IMG/VR virus record: IMGVR_UViG_3300042514_000757
Location: 19,783 to 83,782 of that record
Reading direction: 5' to 3' (one strand)
DNA: 64,000 bases
From: a virus
The notes beneath the pieces are model-generated. The model was not told where the DNA came from, ran no database searches, and was given only the letters and a program-made list of their open reading frames with translations. The first letter of the stretch is position 1; every line of letters begins with the position of its first letter. This document shows, piece by piece, positions 56,716 through 64,000 of this stretch. Position numbers and translations under genes: made by a program.

Positions 56716-59286
56716 TCAGAATTTTACTTTAGAACCTAGTACTTCTCTCCAGGAGTAATTACGAACTTCAAGACCACCGTTATCTAGAGAATCACCAATC
56801 ATATAGTTTTCTCCAATTTCTCCCATTGCTTTTTGCTTACGAAGTTTCTTAGGATTCTTGGTTACTGAACCAGATCCATATGAAGTCTCCAAATCGAAGG
56901 CACGTTCAGACCTTCTTTCTGTTCTATCATCAGCAGTCATTTTACCTCTTCCATGATGAGGTCCACCTCTAAGAGATCTCCACATATGCTTCTCAGCAGA
57001 CTTCACTTTTTTAGTCTTTTCTCCTTTTTTAGAATACTCAGATGCGGGTTTATTAGTTCTCTTTCTAACTAGGGCGCTATATGCTGCAGATGCCTTTGGA
57101 GTTTTACCATAGGAACCTTCTGCTTCAAGAATTGCTTCAATATCTTCAACATCTAGTTCATTTGCCATTAACCATTCTGCTTCTTCCAGAGTTTCTACAT
57201 ATCCTTCTGCACAAAGAAACTCAAGAACTGTATCAAAAATTTCATAATCTTCCTTAGAAAACTCACCCATTGCTTTTTGCTTACGAAGTTTCTTGGGATT
57301 CTTGGTTACTGAACCACCATGCCCTTCACCATCATATCCAGTATGACCATATTCATCAGCACCTCTGGACCAATTTCTACGAGCTTGATCCATTGGACCT
57401 CTCGAACCATGACGATTATTGCCACTTGCTAGTCGGTTCTGTCTGCTTGCGTGCTTTTCTGCTGCCTTTACTTTTTTGGTTTTCTCACCTCTTTGTGAAT
57501 ACTCACTTGCAGGTTTACGCATTCTACTAAGAGTCAGTTTGCTCATTGCAGATCTGGCCTTTGGAGTTTGTCCATAAGAACCTTCTGCTTCCATAACAAG
57601 ACTATACAATTCTTCGATTTCATCTTCGTCTAGATCTTCCATTAACTCAAAGAACTCATCTTCATTTTGGATGATTCCTTCAGCATATAACCAATCTGCA
57701 ACTACCTCTACATCAGAAAGGAATTGTGCTTCTTCATCGAGAACTTCCTCATCGAGTTGCTCAGCAGTATCATTGATTACTACTTGATCTTCTTCAAAGA
57801 TAACCTCGAATCCATCTTCGATAGCAGCGATTACTTCACGAACCTGCTCCTCTTCGTATCCTTCTAGGATCATGTCTGCTGCTAGTTCAGCATACTCTTT
57901 CATAGGAACACAGTTAGGAACTTCCTTACCACCCTTCTTCTTCATACCAACCATTTCATATCCTTTCCAGCAAGGGCCTTGCTCTTCATCAAGTTCAACT
58001 TCTTCCTTATTATATGCTTTCCAAGCAGTAGCGTAAGCAATACCCTTTTCCTTTTCGGATACACCACCTTTCTTATAACCTGCCTTGATGTGCTTAACCA
58101 TACGCTCATACTTAGCGCCTGGAGGTGCCTTCTCTTCGATCTGCTCTACTTCTTCATTACGAATCTGACTGAGAAGATTATCGAGATTACTCTTTGACTT
58201 TTTCTTAGCGGTTGCTGCCTTTGCCGCTGGTTTCTTAGCAGCAGGTTTTGCTTTTGGTGGAGTGGATTCACTTCCTTTCCATGGATCCGCTGGTTTTTCT
58301 GCTGGTTTCTTAGCAGCAGGTTTTGCTGCTGGTTTTGCAGCGGGAGCAGACTTACCTCTACCCTCATCGTATCCTGCCTTTGCAGTCTTAACAACTTTAC
58401 CTGCTGCTTTACCAGCACCGCGAATTGCTTTCTTTAGACCAGACTTGAGACCAGAAGCAATTCTTCCTAGAAGACCAGGACGCTTGGTTCCAGTTGCAGT
58501 TTTCGATCCAGTGTTAGGAGAATCTTTCGTTGAATCATCTCTTTCTCTTCCACCAGGAGCATCCTTAGATGCTGCAGATGCTTTCTTATATCCAGCAACA
58601 GCAGATCCAGCAACTTGACCAGCAGCACCCGCTACTTTCTTAGCAACTGCTTTGGCACCAGAAGCAACTTTCTTTACAGCAGTTTTTACTTTTGCAAGTC
58701 TGCTAGGTCTGCTTACTTCTGAATTAGAATCGTGTCCAACAGTTACCTTTGCTTCCTCAAGGTAGGTTAGTTCTGACTCAATATGCTCAATTAGAAGAGT
58801 TTCAAGTTCATCAATCTCAAAACCTTCTTCTAGAGTTTCGTAGAAAAATTCTTCAACAACTTCTTCGATGAGAGTGTCAGAAAGGAAAATAACTTCTTCA
58901 TCAGTTAGTTCATCAAGAACAGATGAGAAATCTACAGACTCCTTCTTCTCTTTTTCATCTTCCTTCTCGTCTTCATCTTCCTTCTCTTTCTTAGCCTTCT
59001 TCCCCTTCATTTCATCATCTTCCTTTTCATCCTCATCATCTTCTTTTTCAACTTCTTCTTTCTTCATTGCCTTTTTAATGGCACGATCCTTCACACCAGC
59101 ATATTCGTGCGACTCATCTTCTACGGTTCCGTCGCCATCATAGTCCTTCGATTTCTTTCCAGACTTCTTATACTTCTTCTCTTGGTCTTCACCAGCATCA
59201 TTTTCATCTTTGGTTTCTTCGGACATATATCCGATTTCACCCAAGATATCCTCAATACCAGAAAGTTTAAAATTGTTGGTAAACAT
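56716..59286 (-). CDS. Large acidic/basic core-like protein with internal repeats
   Basis: 856 aa, ATG at 59286. Acidic N-terminal region (Glu/Asp/Lys runs at 70-115), an Ala/Lys/Pro segment at about 290-370 ('KPAAKPAAKKPAEKPADPWK') like histone H1 tails, then motifs common in marine phage head proteins ('PGAKYERMVKHIKAGYKKGG', 'GPCWKGYEMVGMKKKGGKEV'). Two C-terminal repeats each run from 'EAEGSYG(Q/K)TPKA' through 'KPASEYS', 'GEKTKKVK(A/S)AEKH' to 'GSVTKNPKKLRKQKAMGE'. Probably a prohead core or DNA-condensing protein. Confidence 0.75.
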   Translation of the reverse strand: MFTNNFKLSGIEDILGEIGYMSEETKDENDAGEDQEKKYKKSGKKSKDYDGDGTVEDESHEYAGVKDRAIKKAMKKEEVEKEDDEDEKEDDEMKGKKAKKEKEDEDEKEDEKEKKESVDFSSVLDELTDEEVIFLSDTLIEEVVEEFFYETLEEGFEIDELETLLIEHIESELTYLEEAKVTVGHDSNSEVSRPSRLAKVKTAVKKVASGAKAVAKKVAGAAGQVAGSAVAGYKKASAASKDAPGGRERDDSTKDSPNTGSKTATGTKRPGLLGRIASGLKSGLKKAIRGAGKAAGKVVKTAKAGYDEGRGKSAPAAKPAAKPAAKKPAEKPADPWKGSESTPPKAKPAAKKPAAKAATAKKKSKSNLDNLLSQIRNEEVEQIEEKAPPGAKYERMVKHIKAGYKKGGVSEKEKGIAYATAWKAYNKEEVELDEEQGPCWKGYEMVGMKKKGGKEVPNCVPMKEYAELAADMILEGYEEEQVREVIAAIEDGFEVIFEEDQVVINDTAEQLDEEVLDEEAQFLSDVEVVADWLYAEGIIQNEDEFFELMEDLDEDEIEELYSLVMEAEGSYGQTPKARSAMSKLTLSRMRKPASEYSQRGEKTKKVKAAEKHASRQNRLASGNNRHGSRGPMDQARRNWSRGADEYGHTGYDGEGHGGSVTKNPKKLRKQKAMGEFSKEDYEIFDTVLEFLCAEGYVETLEEAEWLMANELDVEDIEAILEAEGSYGKTPKASAAYSALVRKRTNKPASEYSKKGEKTKKVKSAEKHMWRSLRGGPHHGRGKMTADDRTERRSERAFDLETSYGSGSVTKNPKKLRKQKAMGEIGENYMIGDSLDNGGLEVRNYSWREVLGSKVKF

Positions 59287-59318
59287 CTTAATTCCTTGCG
59301 AGTTTTTAATTCCTTCTA

Positions 59319-60446
59319 TTATTTAGTGTTTTTGACTTTCTTCATCCAACCACCAAACGTAATGCGTGGCTGTCCAGGAGTAAGTTTTTGAACTGCATCA
59401 CGGTACTTATCAGTGCCAACTTCCCACTGTGTTTCTGGATCTTCACCTTCGGTTAGTTGTGTCAACCAACCACGATGAGATGTATCAAATTCATCAACAT
59501 ATATTACATAATTGGTTCCACGATGAAGAACGGTTCCTGTAACGCCAGTATCTAAATTTTCAACCAAAGATCCAACTGCGAAAATCTCTTCATTGAAATA
59601 TGCTTCTCTTAGATTTTCATAGTCAAGTTCAGGAGCAATCTGCCACATCTCTGCTTTTGTTGCAACGTGCATTCCGTCTTGAACTGCTCTGAATAATTTT
59701 TGCTTATCAGTATCTTTTAGTGTGTCGGGAATACCTTTCTTAAAAGTTTCAAAGTCATCTTCCATCGCTGCTTTACGCATCTTAGAAGCAGACATTCCGC
59801 TAACATCTTCTGCATCAGCATCTCTTTCACCTGCAGAAATGACCTGAATATTGTTGAAGTTGTAAAGGGATCCATTGTATTTTTGTGCTAGATTTTGAAA
59901 CTCAGAAACTCTGTCAGAACCAACAACAATATTAACATCAGTGTATCCTTCTGCTGCCACTGCTTTGAGTACATCAAAGATGTTTCTCATACCCTCATCA
60001 TTGACAATTGCATCAGAATAATCAGGGAACATCTTCGCCATCCATTCCGCTTTCGTATTTGGATCAAGAGGATTCTTGGCAGGATCTACAGAACGAGAAG
60101 GGTAAATACGGAAATCACCTTGCTTTGCAGCAGAGGCAACTTGAGTGATTAGTTTTTCATGACCAATTGTAGGAGGATTGAAACGACCAAAGGTTAGAGT
60201 AATTGCCATTGGAGTGCCAGAATCTTTGGCAGCATCTTGCTCTGGAGCAGCAGGGTGATCTGTTGGAAGTCCAGCATCTTTCGCAGAAACTTTAATTAGT
60301 TTCTGTCCACCTTCGGATCTATAAACCACTTTCTTGGTTCTTGGATTTGCGTATTTACCATATCCCACATGAACTAGTCCAAGTTTCTCTGCCTCTTGAG
60401 CGGCCTTACTCTTTGCTTCACTTAAAAAATTGGTATATCGTTTCAT
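59319..60446 (-). CDS. Nucleotidyltransferase (NMN/cytidylyl-type) with capsid-targeting-like N-terminus
   Basis: 375 aa, ATG at 60446. N-terminus MKRYTNFLSE/AKSKAAQEAE matches the T4 internal-protein targeting pattern (MKTYQEFIAEA) including an L-x-E cleavage site. Residues about 80-260 are a nucleotidyltransferase: 'ITLTFGRFNPPTIGHEKLI' (HxGH-type), 'NIVVGSDRVSEF' and 'VSGMSASKMRKAA' (ISxxxxR-type). The C-terminal ~90 residues form a separate beta domain ('VGSLVENLDTGVTGTVLHRG'). It may make NAD or a similar nucleotide conjugate. Late promoter GATAAATA at 60477. Confidence 0.82.
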   Translation of the reverse strand: MKRYTNFLSEAKSKAAQEAEKLGLVHVGYGKYANPRTKKVVYRSEGGQKLIKVSAKDAGLPTDHPAAPEQDAAKDSGTPMAITLTFGRFNPPTIGHEKLITQVASAAKQGDFRIYPSRSVDPAKNPLDPNTKAEWMAKMFPDYSDAIVNDEGMRNIFDVLKAVAAEGYTDVNIVVGSDRVSEFQNLAQKYNGSLYNFNNIQVISAGERDADAEDVSGMSASKMRKAAMEDDFETFKKGIPDTLKDTDKQKLFRAVQDGMHVATKAEMWQIAPELDYENLREAYFNEEIFAVGSLVENLDTGVTGTVLHRGTNYVIYVDEFDTSHRGWLTQLTEGEDPETQWEVGTDKYRDAVQKLTPGQPRITFGGWMKKVKNTK

Positions 60447-60476
60447 TTACCTTGTATATTGGTATTTTCTACTTAG

Positions 60477-60484
60477 TATTTATC
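60477..60484 (-). promoter_or_regulatory. Late promoter variant GATAAATA
   Basis: Minus strand, about 31 bases upstream of ATG 60446, in the short gap after the 378-aa gene. Confidence 0.6.
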
Positions 60485-60488
60485 CTGC

Positions 60489-61625
60489 TTACTTTTTCTG
60501 GTAGTCGCACATAATGTGTGATGGGTATACACCAGATTGCTTATTTCTAATATTGAATTGAAACTTGTACTTGGCAGACTCACAAGATACGATAACTTTC
60601 TTACCTTTACCAGTTGTTCCTCCGTAATATACTGTGATTTTTCCAGTCAAAGATGCGGCACTTCTTAGGTATGAATCGTCAATATCATAAACAGCAATTT
60701 TACTTCCAGTACCATGAACCATGGTATACCCTTTACCAATCATTTGTTTCAGGAGATTCTCCATCTCTTTCTTATTGCAGGTATTAGTTACATCAACTTC
60801 GTAATTTGGAATCTTGCCTGAGTGAGGATAATTATTAAATGCATCACAAAAACTAGTTGTACTTAATCCAAATAGTTTTAGTACAGTCTGTGCATTAGTA
60901 TTCAATTTGTATTGTTTCATCTCCGTTTGCTTGAATAGAGTACCAACTCCAATGTTTGCAAATGCAAGAGTGCTTCCATACTTCAGTGATAGGTAGGCCT
61001 CTTTATCACCGAATTTCAAAGTAATATCAGTAACAGTATTTCCAATATCTATACTCCCATTACCAAGTCTAAGACTACTACCAGAAATACTTAAAGGTCT
61101 CTTCTGGTTTAATTCTCCAACAGCAATAACTTCGCTAAGTGGTTTCTTATATTTCTGTCCAAGTTCGGTAACTATTTTCTTCGCTTGTTCTCCATACTTA
61201 CCTGTCAACTTTCCAGTTTCATAGTAATCGACTAAGGATGAAAATAAATCTTTCTCAAACTGAATACCTAAATTTATCTTTGCGCCCTTACCAGATTGTC
61301 CTCCAAATTCAACTGTCTTCTGGAGATCAGTAAGAGTTACCGTTTTAATTGCACCAGTATTTTCATACTTACCAGTGAAAAATAACTTTGCAGATCGGTC
61401 ATCTAAAAATTCTAGTATCCTTGAGATTGCGGATTCTTTCTGCTTATCATCTGTTGTCTCCCAAGCATACTCACCTGCAGGAGTCTCAACAACAAGTGCA
61501 TGGGGTATGAAGACACCATCTGGGCCAACGAATCTATTCTCATATCCATTCAGACCAAAAAATTTATCTGCCAGAACTTCGACATTATTTCTTTTCTTAA
61601 TGTCACCTTTAGATAAATTGGCCAT
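60489..61625 (-). CDS. Protein of unknown function, T4-like cyanophage type
   Basis: 378 aa, ATG at 61625 with AGAGGGGG nine bases upstream. Mixed alpha/beta. 'GIQFEKDLFSSLVDYYETGK' followed later by 'TDITLKFGDKEAYLSLKYGS' loosely recalls the layout of PD-(D/E)XK nucleases (helix Glu, Asp, xxK), but the usual acidic residue before the Lys is Ser, so this is only a hint. Its ribosome binding site is within an 18-bp hairpin (61629-61675). Confidence 0.7.
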   Translation of the reverse strand: MANLSKGDIKKRNNVEVLADKFFGLNGYENRFVGPDGVFIPHALVVETPAGEYAWETTDDKQKESAISRILEFLDDRSAKLFFTGKYENTGAIKTVTLTDLQKTVEFGGQSGKGAKINLGIQFEKDLFSSLVDYYETGKLTGKYGEQAKKIVTELGQKYKKPLSEVIAVGELNQKRPLSISGSSLRLGNGSIDIGNTVTDITLKFGDKEAYLSLKYGSTLAFANIGVGTLFKQTEMKQYKLNTNAQTVLKLFGLSTTSFCDAFNNYPHSGKIPNYEVDVTNTCNKKEMENLLKQMIGKGYTMVHGTGSKIAVYDIDDSYLRSAASLTGKITVYYGGTTGKGKKVIVSCESAKYKFQFNIRNKQSGVYPSHIMCDYQKK

Positions 61626-61628
61626 AAG

Positions 61629-61675
61629 AAAATTCCCCCTCTTCTCATTATTATTTAGAGAAGAGGGGGAATTTT
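61629..61675 (-). promoter_or_regulatory. 18-bp hairpin enclosing the ribosome binding site, late-promoter-like loop
   Basis: Perfect 18-bp stem (61629-61646 with 61658-61675) and 11-base loop. On the minus strand the 3' arm holds GAGGGGGAA, the ribosome binding site for ATG 61625, followed by TTTTC. The loop with its flank reads TCTAAATA, one mismatch from the late element. It can also act as terminator for the mazG transcript. Confidence 0.75.
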
Positions 61676-61677
61676 TA

Positions 61678-61737
61678 TTATTTTTCTAATTCATCAGTAA
61701 TTTGAAAATATTCAATGATGATGTCATCATCGGTCAT
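61678..61737 (-). CDS. Possible micro-protein of 19 aa after mazG
   Basis: ATG 61737 overlapping the 3' end of mazG, MTDDDIIIEYFQITDELEK. Very acidic. Only size and coupling to mazG support it. Confidence 0.35.
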   Translation of the reverse strand: MTDDDIIIEYFQITDELEK

Positions 61738-62185
61738 CTGCTGCTCTATTTTCCGATTTAAGAACATCAAATACACCTTCGGGATAACGCTTAAGTAACT
61801 TAGCAACATTTTGGAGAATGACTTCATCTAAAGAAATATTTAGTGCCATACATGCCTGTGCTACATACCACATCACATCTCCAAGTTCGATGATTAGATG
61901 CTCTCGGTTATCTTCATTCCAGGGTTTACCTTGGAAGATCATCTTCTTAACAATCTCCATGAACTCACCGCCCTCAGCATTAATACCAACAGCAGCGGTC
62001 AGAAGTCGCTCAATATTAACACCTTGCTGATTAAGTTCAGCAAGTCGAATAGCAAAATCATCATAATTCTTAGATGCATCGCTAGTCACAAAATTAACAA
62101 ACTCAAGATACTTACTGGTATCAACTTCATTAATTTGCTTTTCTTCAGCACCATCAGTTGGGACTGTACCAAAACCATTAGACAT
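61727..62185 (-). CDS. mazG: MazG-like nucleotide pyrophosphohydrolase
   Basis: 152 aa, ATG at 62185. Metal-binding pattern 'GINAEGGEFMEIVKKMIF' and 'HLIIELGDVMWYVAQACMAL' (ExxE...ExxD). MazG hydrolyses (d)NTPs and in cyanophages has been linked to nucleotide pools or alarmones. Nine bases after the gp41 stop; a promoter inside gp41 could also serve it. Confidence 0.93.
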   Translation of the reverse strand: MSNGFGTVPTDGAEEKQINEVDTSKYLEFVNFVTSDASKNYDDFAIRLAELNQQGVNIERLLTAAVGINAEGGEFMEIVKKMIFQGKPWNEDNREHLIIELGDVMWYVAQACMALNISLDEVILQNVAKLLKRYPEGVFDVLKSENRAADDR

Positions 62186-62193
62186 AAATTACC

Positions 62194-63582
62194 TCAATAC
62201 TTAAAGTCGGTGAATGTTTTTCGTGTTGATTTTTTAAACAAGTTTTCTGGTTCTTCATCTAGTTCTTGACCAGAATCAACCAAATCATCTTGTGCGGATT
62301 GCTCAACATCATACAATCTCATCTTGGCCCTGTCAATACCAACAATGAATCGTTTGTTCATTGTGGGATCATTATAGCGGTTTTTCAACTGTTTGACAAG
62401 GATCTGGTTCATCTGCTCCAACTCCTCCGTAGAAATCAAAGCGAACATTAGGTCTGCAGTTGCAGGTAGACCGAAAGACTCAGATGTATCCGTAAGTTCA
62501 ACATCAGTACTTCCATATCCGCTACGAGTCGTTTGAGTTGCACTGACAATAGGAACATTGAATTCCACTGCCAAACCACGAAGTTCCTCTGCGATTGATT
62601 TAACAAGAGTATAAGAATTGATATTACTTCCACCCTTAAACCTTGAAGAGGAGCAGATATTTAGATAGTCAATAAAGATAATATCAGGTTTAAATCCTTT
62701 CTTCAGAGCAAGTTCGTTAAGAAGAGATTTAAAGTGTCCCGCGTGTGCAGATGCCGTTGGGTATTCTTTAATGATGAGTTTACCCACAGTCTTGCGAGCA
62801 AGTTTGATAATCTTACTTTCATAAAGTTGTTTAGGTAAATCCTGTAGTTGCTGAATATTAATGTTCAGCAGATTGGCGTCGATTCGTTCTGCGATTCGTT
62901 CTTCTGCCATTTCCAAGGTGATGTATAGAACATTCTTACCTTGAAGAAGAGCAGCAGCACCAACGTGACACATGAAGAGAGACTTACCGACACCTGTTCC
63001 TGCCAAGGCAATATTGAGTGTTTTTGAAGGTAAACCACCCTTGGTGATCTTGTTAAAAAACTCCAGATCGAAGGGTATCTTTTCTTCTTTACGATGATAG
63101 AAATCATAGCGTCCCTCAAAGTCATCAATGTAATCGTGACCGACATGCTCATCGAAACAAACACCAAGAGCTTCTTGTAGAATACTTGGAATAGCATCAC
63201 GACTCTTTGTGTTATCTTTTCCGTCTGCAATCTTAATTGCTTCTAACAGAGAAAGATATACTGCCCTATCCTTACACCACTTCTCAGTAGTATTAACCAA
63301 CCAGTCAAAGTCAACTTTATCTTCAGTTAAAGATTGCAGTAGTGTTAGTACACTCTGAAATCCATCATGACTTAAATCGGTTCTATGTTCAGACTCAATT
63401 GCAATAGCATTTAATGGTGGCAATGTCTGATAAGTCTGAACATACTTATTGACCTCATCAAAAACTACACGCTCTTCTATGCTCTCGAAGTACTCGGATT
63501 TGATAAATGGAAGAACTTTTCTACAATACTTCTCGTTATATACGAGATTCTTTAATACCAATACTTCCAGTTTATCCATCAT
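62194..63582 (-). CDS. 41: Replicative DNA helicase gp41
   Basis: 462 aa from ATG 63582 (or 63579), overlapping the upstream stop. DnaB-family: N-terminal helical domain, Walker A 'ALAGTGVGKSLF', 'LYITLEMAEERIAERID', Walker B 'PDIIFIDYLNICSS', 'PIVSATQTTRSGYGSTD' and 'SESFGLPATADLMFALIS'. Loaded by gp59 and paired with gp61 primase, both in the window. Confidence 0.95.
   Translation of the reverse strand: MMDKLEVLVLKNLVYNEKYCRKVLPFIKSEYFESIEERVVFDEVNKYVQTYQTLPPLNAIAIESEHRTDLSHDGFQSVLTLLQSLTEDKVDFDWLVNTTEKWCKDRAVYLSLLEAIKIADGKDNTKSRDAIPSILQEALGVCFDEHVGHDYIDDFEGRYDFYHRKEEKIPFDLEFFNKITKGGLPSKTLNIALAGTGVGKSLFMCHVGAAALLQGKNVLYITLEMAEERIAERIDANLLNINIQQLQDLPKQLYESKIIKLARKTVGKLIIKEYPTASAHAGHFKSLLNELALKKGFKPDIIFIDYLNICSSSRFKGGSNINSYTLVKSIAEELRGLAVEFNVPIVSATQTTRSGYGSTDVELTDTSESFGLPATADLMFALISTEELEQMNQILVKQLKNRYNDPTMNKRFIVGIDRAKMRLYDVEQSAQDDLVDSGQELDEEPENLFKKSTRKTFTDFKY
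62308..62336 (-). promoter_or_regulatory. Possible sigma70-like promoter inside gp41
   Basis: Minus strand TTGACA, 17-base spacer, TATGAT, about 120 bases upstream of mazG. Coding sequence may produce this by chance. Confidence 0.4.
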
Positions 63583-64000
63583 AGGTAATGACAATAACTT
63601 CCAACAATGTACTTAGTTTCCGATTGGGTGGGCAGACCCGCATGAGGGAACATCCACAGTGGCGGGAACACCAGTATCCTACCACGCTTTGGTTGGATTG
63701 ACAAGTCCAGATAAGGAAATCTTGTCTCTCCACCATATTCGATATCATTTAGATATAAGAAGAAGGACATGTACCTTCTTGCAGAATTGTAATTACCTAC
63801 GTCCACATGTTCTGCAAACTCATCATCCTCAGGAAGATATCTTTTGATTCTAAGTTCTTCCAGAGCATACTGAGTAGGATGCTCATCTGTAATTCCATTA
63901 TCAACAGTATACAAACTAACTGCTGACATAAAAGTATCCACTAATTTCTGATGGAGTTCTCTATCATGACCAGTGGATTCATCACCATCTCTGGTGAACT
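63579..64000 (-). CDS. 2OG-Fe(II) oxygenase (prolyl 4-hydroxylase-like), partial
   Basis: Open from the right edge to TGA 63579 (at least 139 codons; N-terminus outside). The Fe ligands are visible: His-x-Asp in 'DDEFAEHVDVGNYNSARRY' and the distal His in 'FPPLWMFPHAGLPT', with 'SFFLYLNDIEYGGETRFPYL' and 'KYIVGSYCHYL' typical of phage P4H-like proteins. Common in T4-like cyanophages; substrate unknown. Its stop overlaps the gp41 start. Confidence 0.9.
   Translation of the reverse strand, partial: FTRDGDESTGHDRELHQKLVDTFMSAVSLYTVDNGITDEHPTQYALEELRIKRYLPEDDEFAEHVDVGNYNSARRYMSFFLYLNDIEYGGETRFPYLDLSIQPKRGRILVFPPLWMFPHAGLPTQSETKYIVGSYCHYL

Noticed and set aside
1-64000. Integrase, att sites or CRISPR array
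   Set aside because: No recombinase and no regularly spaced repeats were seen; the phage looks strictly lytic in this window.

Overview
The window looks like part of the genome of a T4-like cyanomyovirus, a contractile-tailed phage of marine Synechococcus or Prochlorococcus. T4-type replication genes (gp32, gp33, gp41, gp59, gp61, RNase H), T4-type baseplate genes (gp4, gp5, gp26, gp48, gp51, gp53, gp54) and T4 late promoters (TATAAATA) occur together with cyanobacterial auxiliary genes (psbA, hli, cp12, cpeT, gnd, speD, phoH, mazG, thyX, nrdA/nrdB, glutaredoxin, peroxiredoxin). Nearly all genes are on the minus strand and are tightly packed with ATGA or TAATG overlaps. Two plus-strand islands stand out: 22365-24530 (gp4-gp48-gp53) and 36414-39538 (a late operon of unusual structural genes).

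Layout. 1-6400: three large virion or tail-fibre-like proteins. 6.5-9.2 kb: small unknown genes, tRNA-Thr, tRNA-Leu and speD. 9.3-22.3 kb: the tail and baseplate operon in the order gp54, gp26/gp51, two paralogous tape-measure-like proteins carrying three kinds of peptidoglycan-cleaving domain, a gp27-like hub protein and gp5. Inserted between hub and gp5 are cp12, cpeT, tRNA-Val and an RlpA-like gene. 24.5-32.5 kb: replication and nucleotide metabolism (gp32, DUF1825-like, gp59, gp33, exonuclease, phoH, thyX, RNase H, grx), then tRNA-Pro and tRNA-Ser. 32.8-36.1 kb: a giant glycine-rich adhesin-like protein. 36.4-39.5 kb: a plus-strand late operon with a collagen-like protein, a papain-like protein that seems to have lost its catalytic Cys, and Tyr-rich mini-proteins. 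40.5-43.9 kb: a photosynthesis and redox block (gnd, psbA, Prx, hli). 44-47.4 kb: small genes and a tRNA array. 47.5-53.2 kb: endolysin, nrdB, nrdA, primase. 53.2-61.6 kb: structural or head-interior candidates, including proteins with N-termini like T4 internal-protein targeting peptides. 61.7-64 kb: mazG, gp41 helicase and a partial 2OG-Fe(II) oxygenase.

Working together: D1, Hli and Prx would keep photosystem II running and protected. CP12 and 6-phosphogluconate dehydrogenase would divert carbon from the Calvin cycle to the pentose phosphate pathway, supplying NADPH and ribose to NrdAB, ThyX and the replisome. Regulation is readable in the sequence: about a dozen near-consensus sigma70 promoters (TTGACA-17-TATNAT, often with TGC before the -10) and a set of T4-type late promoters, several placed directly behind terminators.

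The most interesting observations are a canonical -1 slippery site joining gp26 to gp51 (a lambda G/GT-like tail chaperone arrangement just upstream of the tape measure), the plus-strand collagen/Tyr-rich operon, a nucleotidyltransferase with a capsid-targeting-like N-terminus, a hairpin with a late-promoter-like loop that could control access to a ribosome binding site, and a tRNA-Val flanked by 14-bp direct repeats overlapping the 3' end of cpeT.
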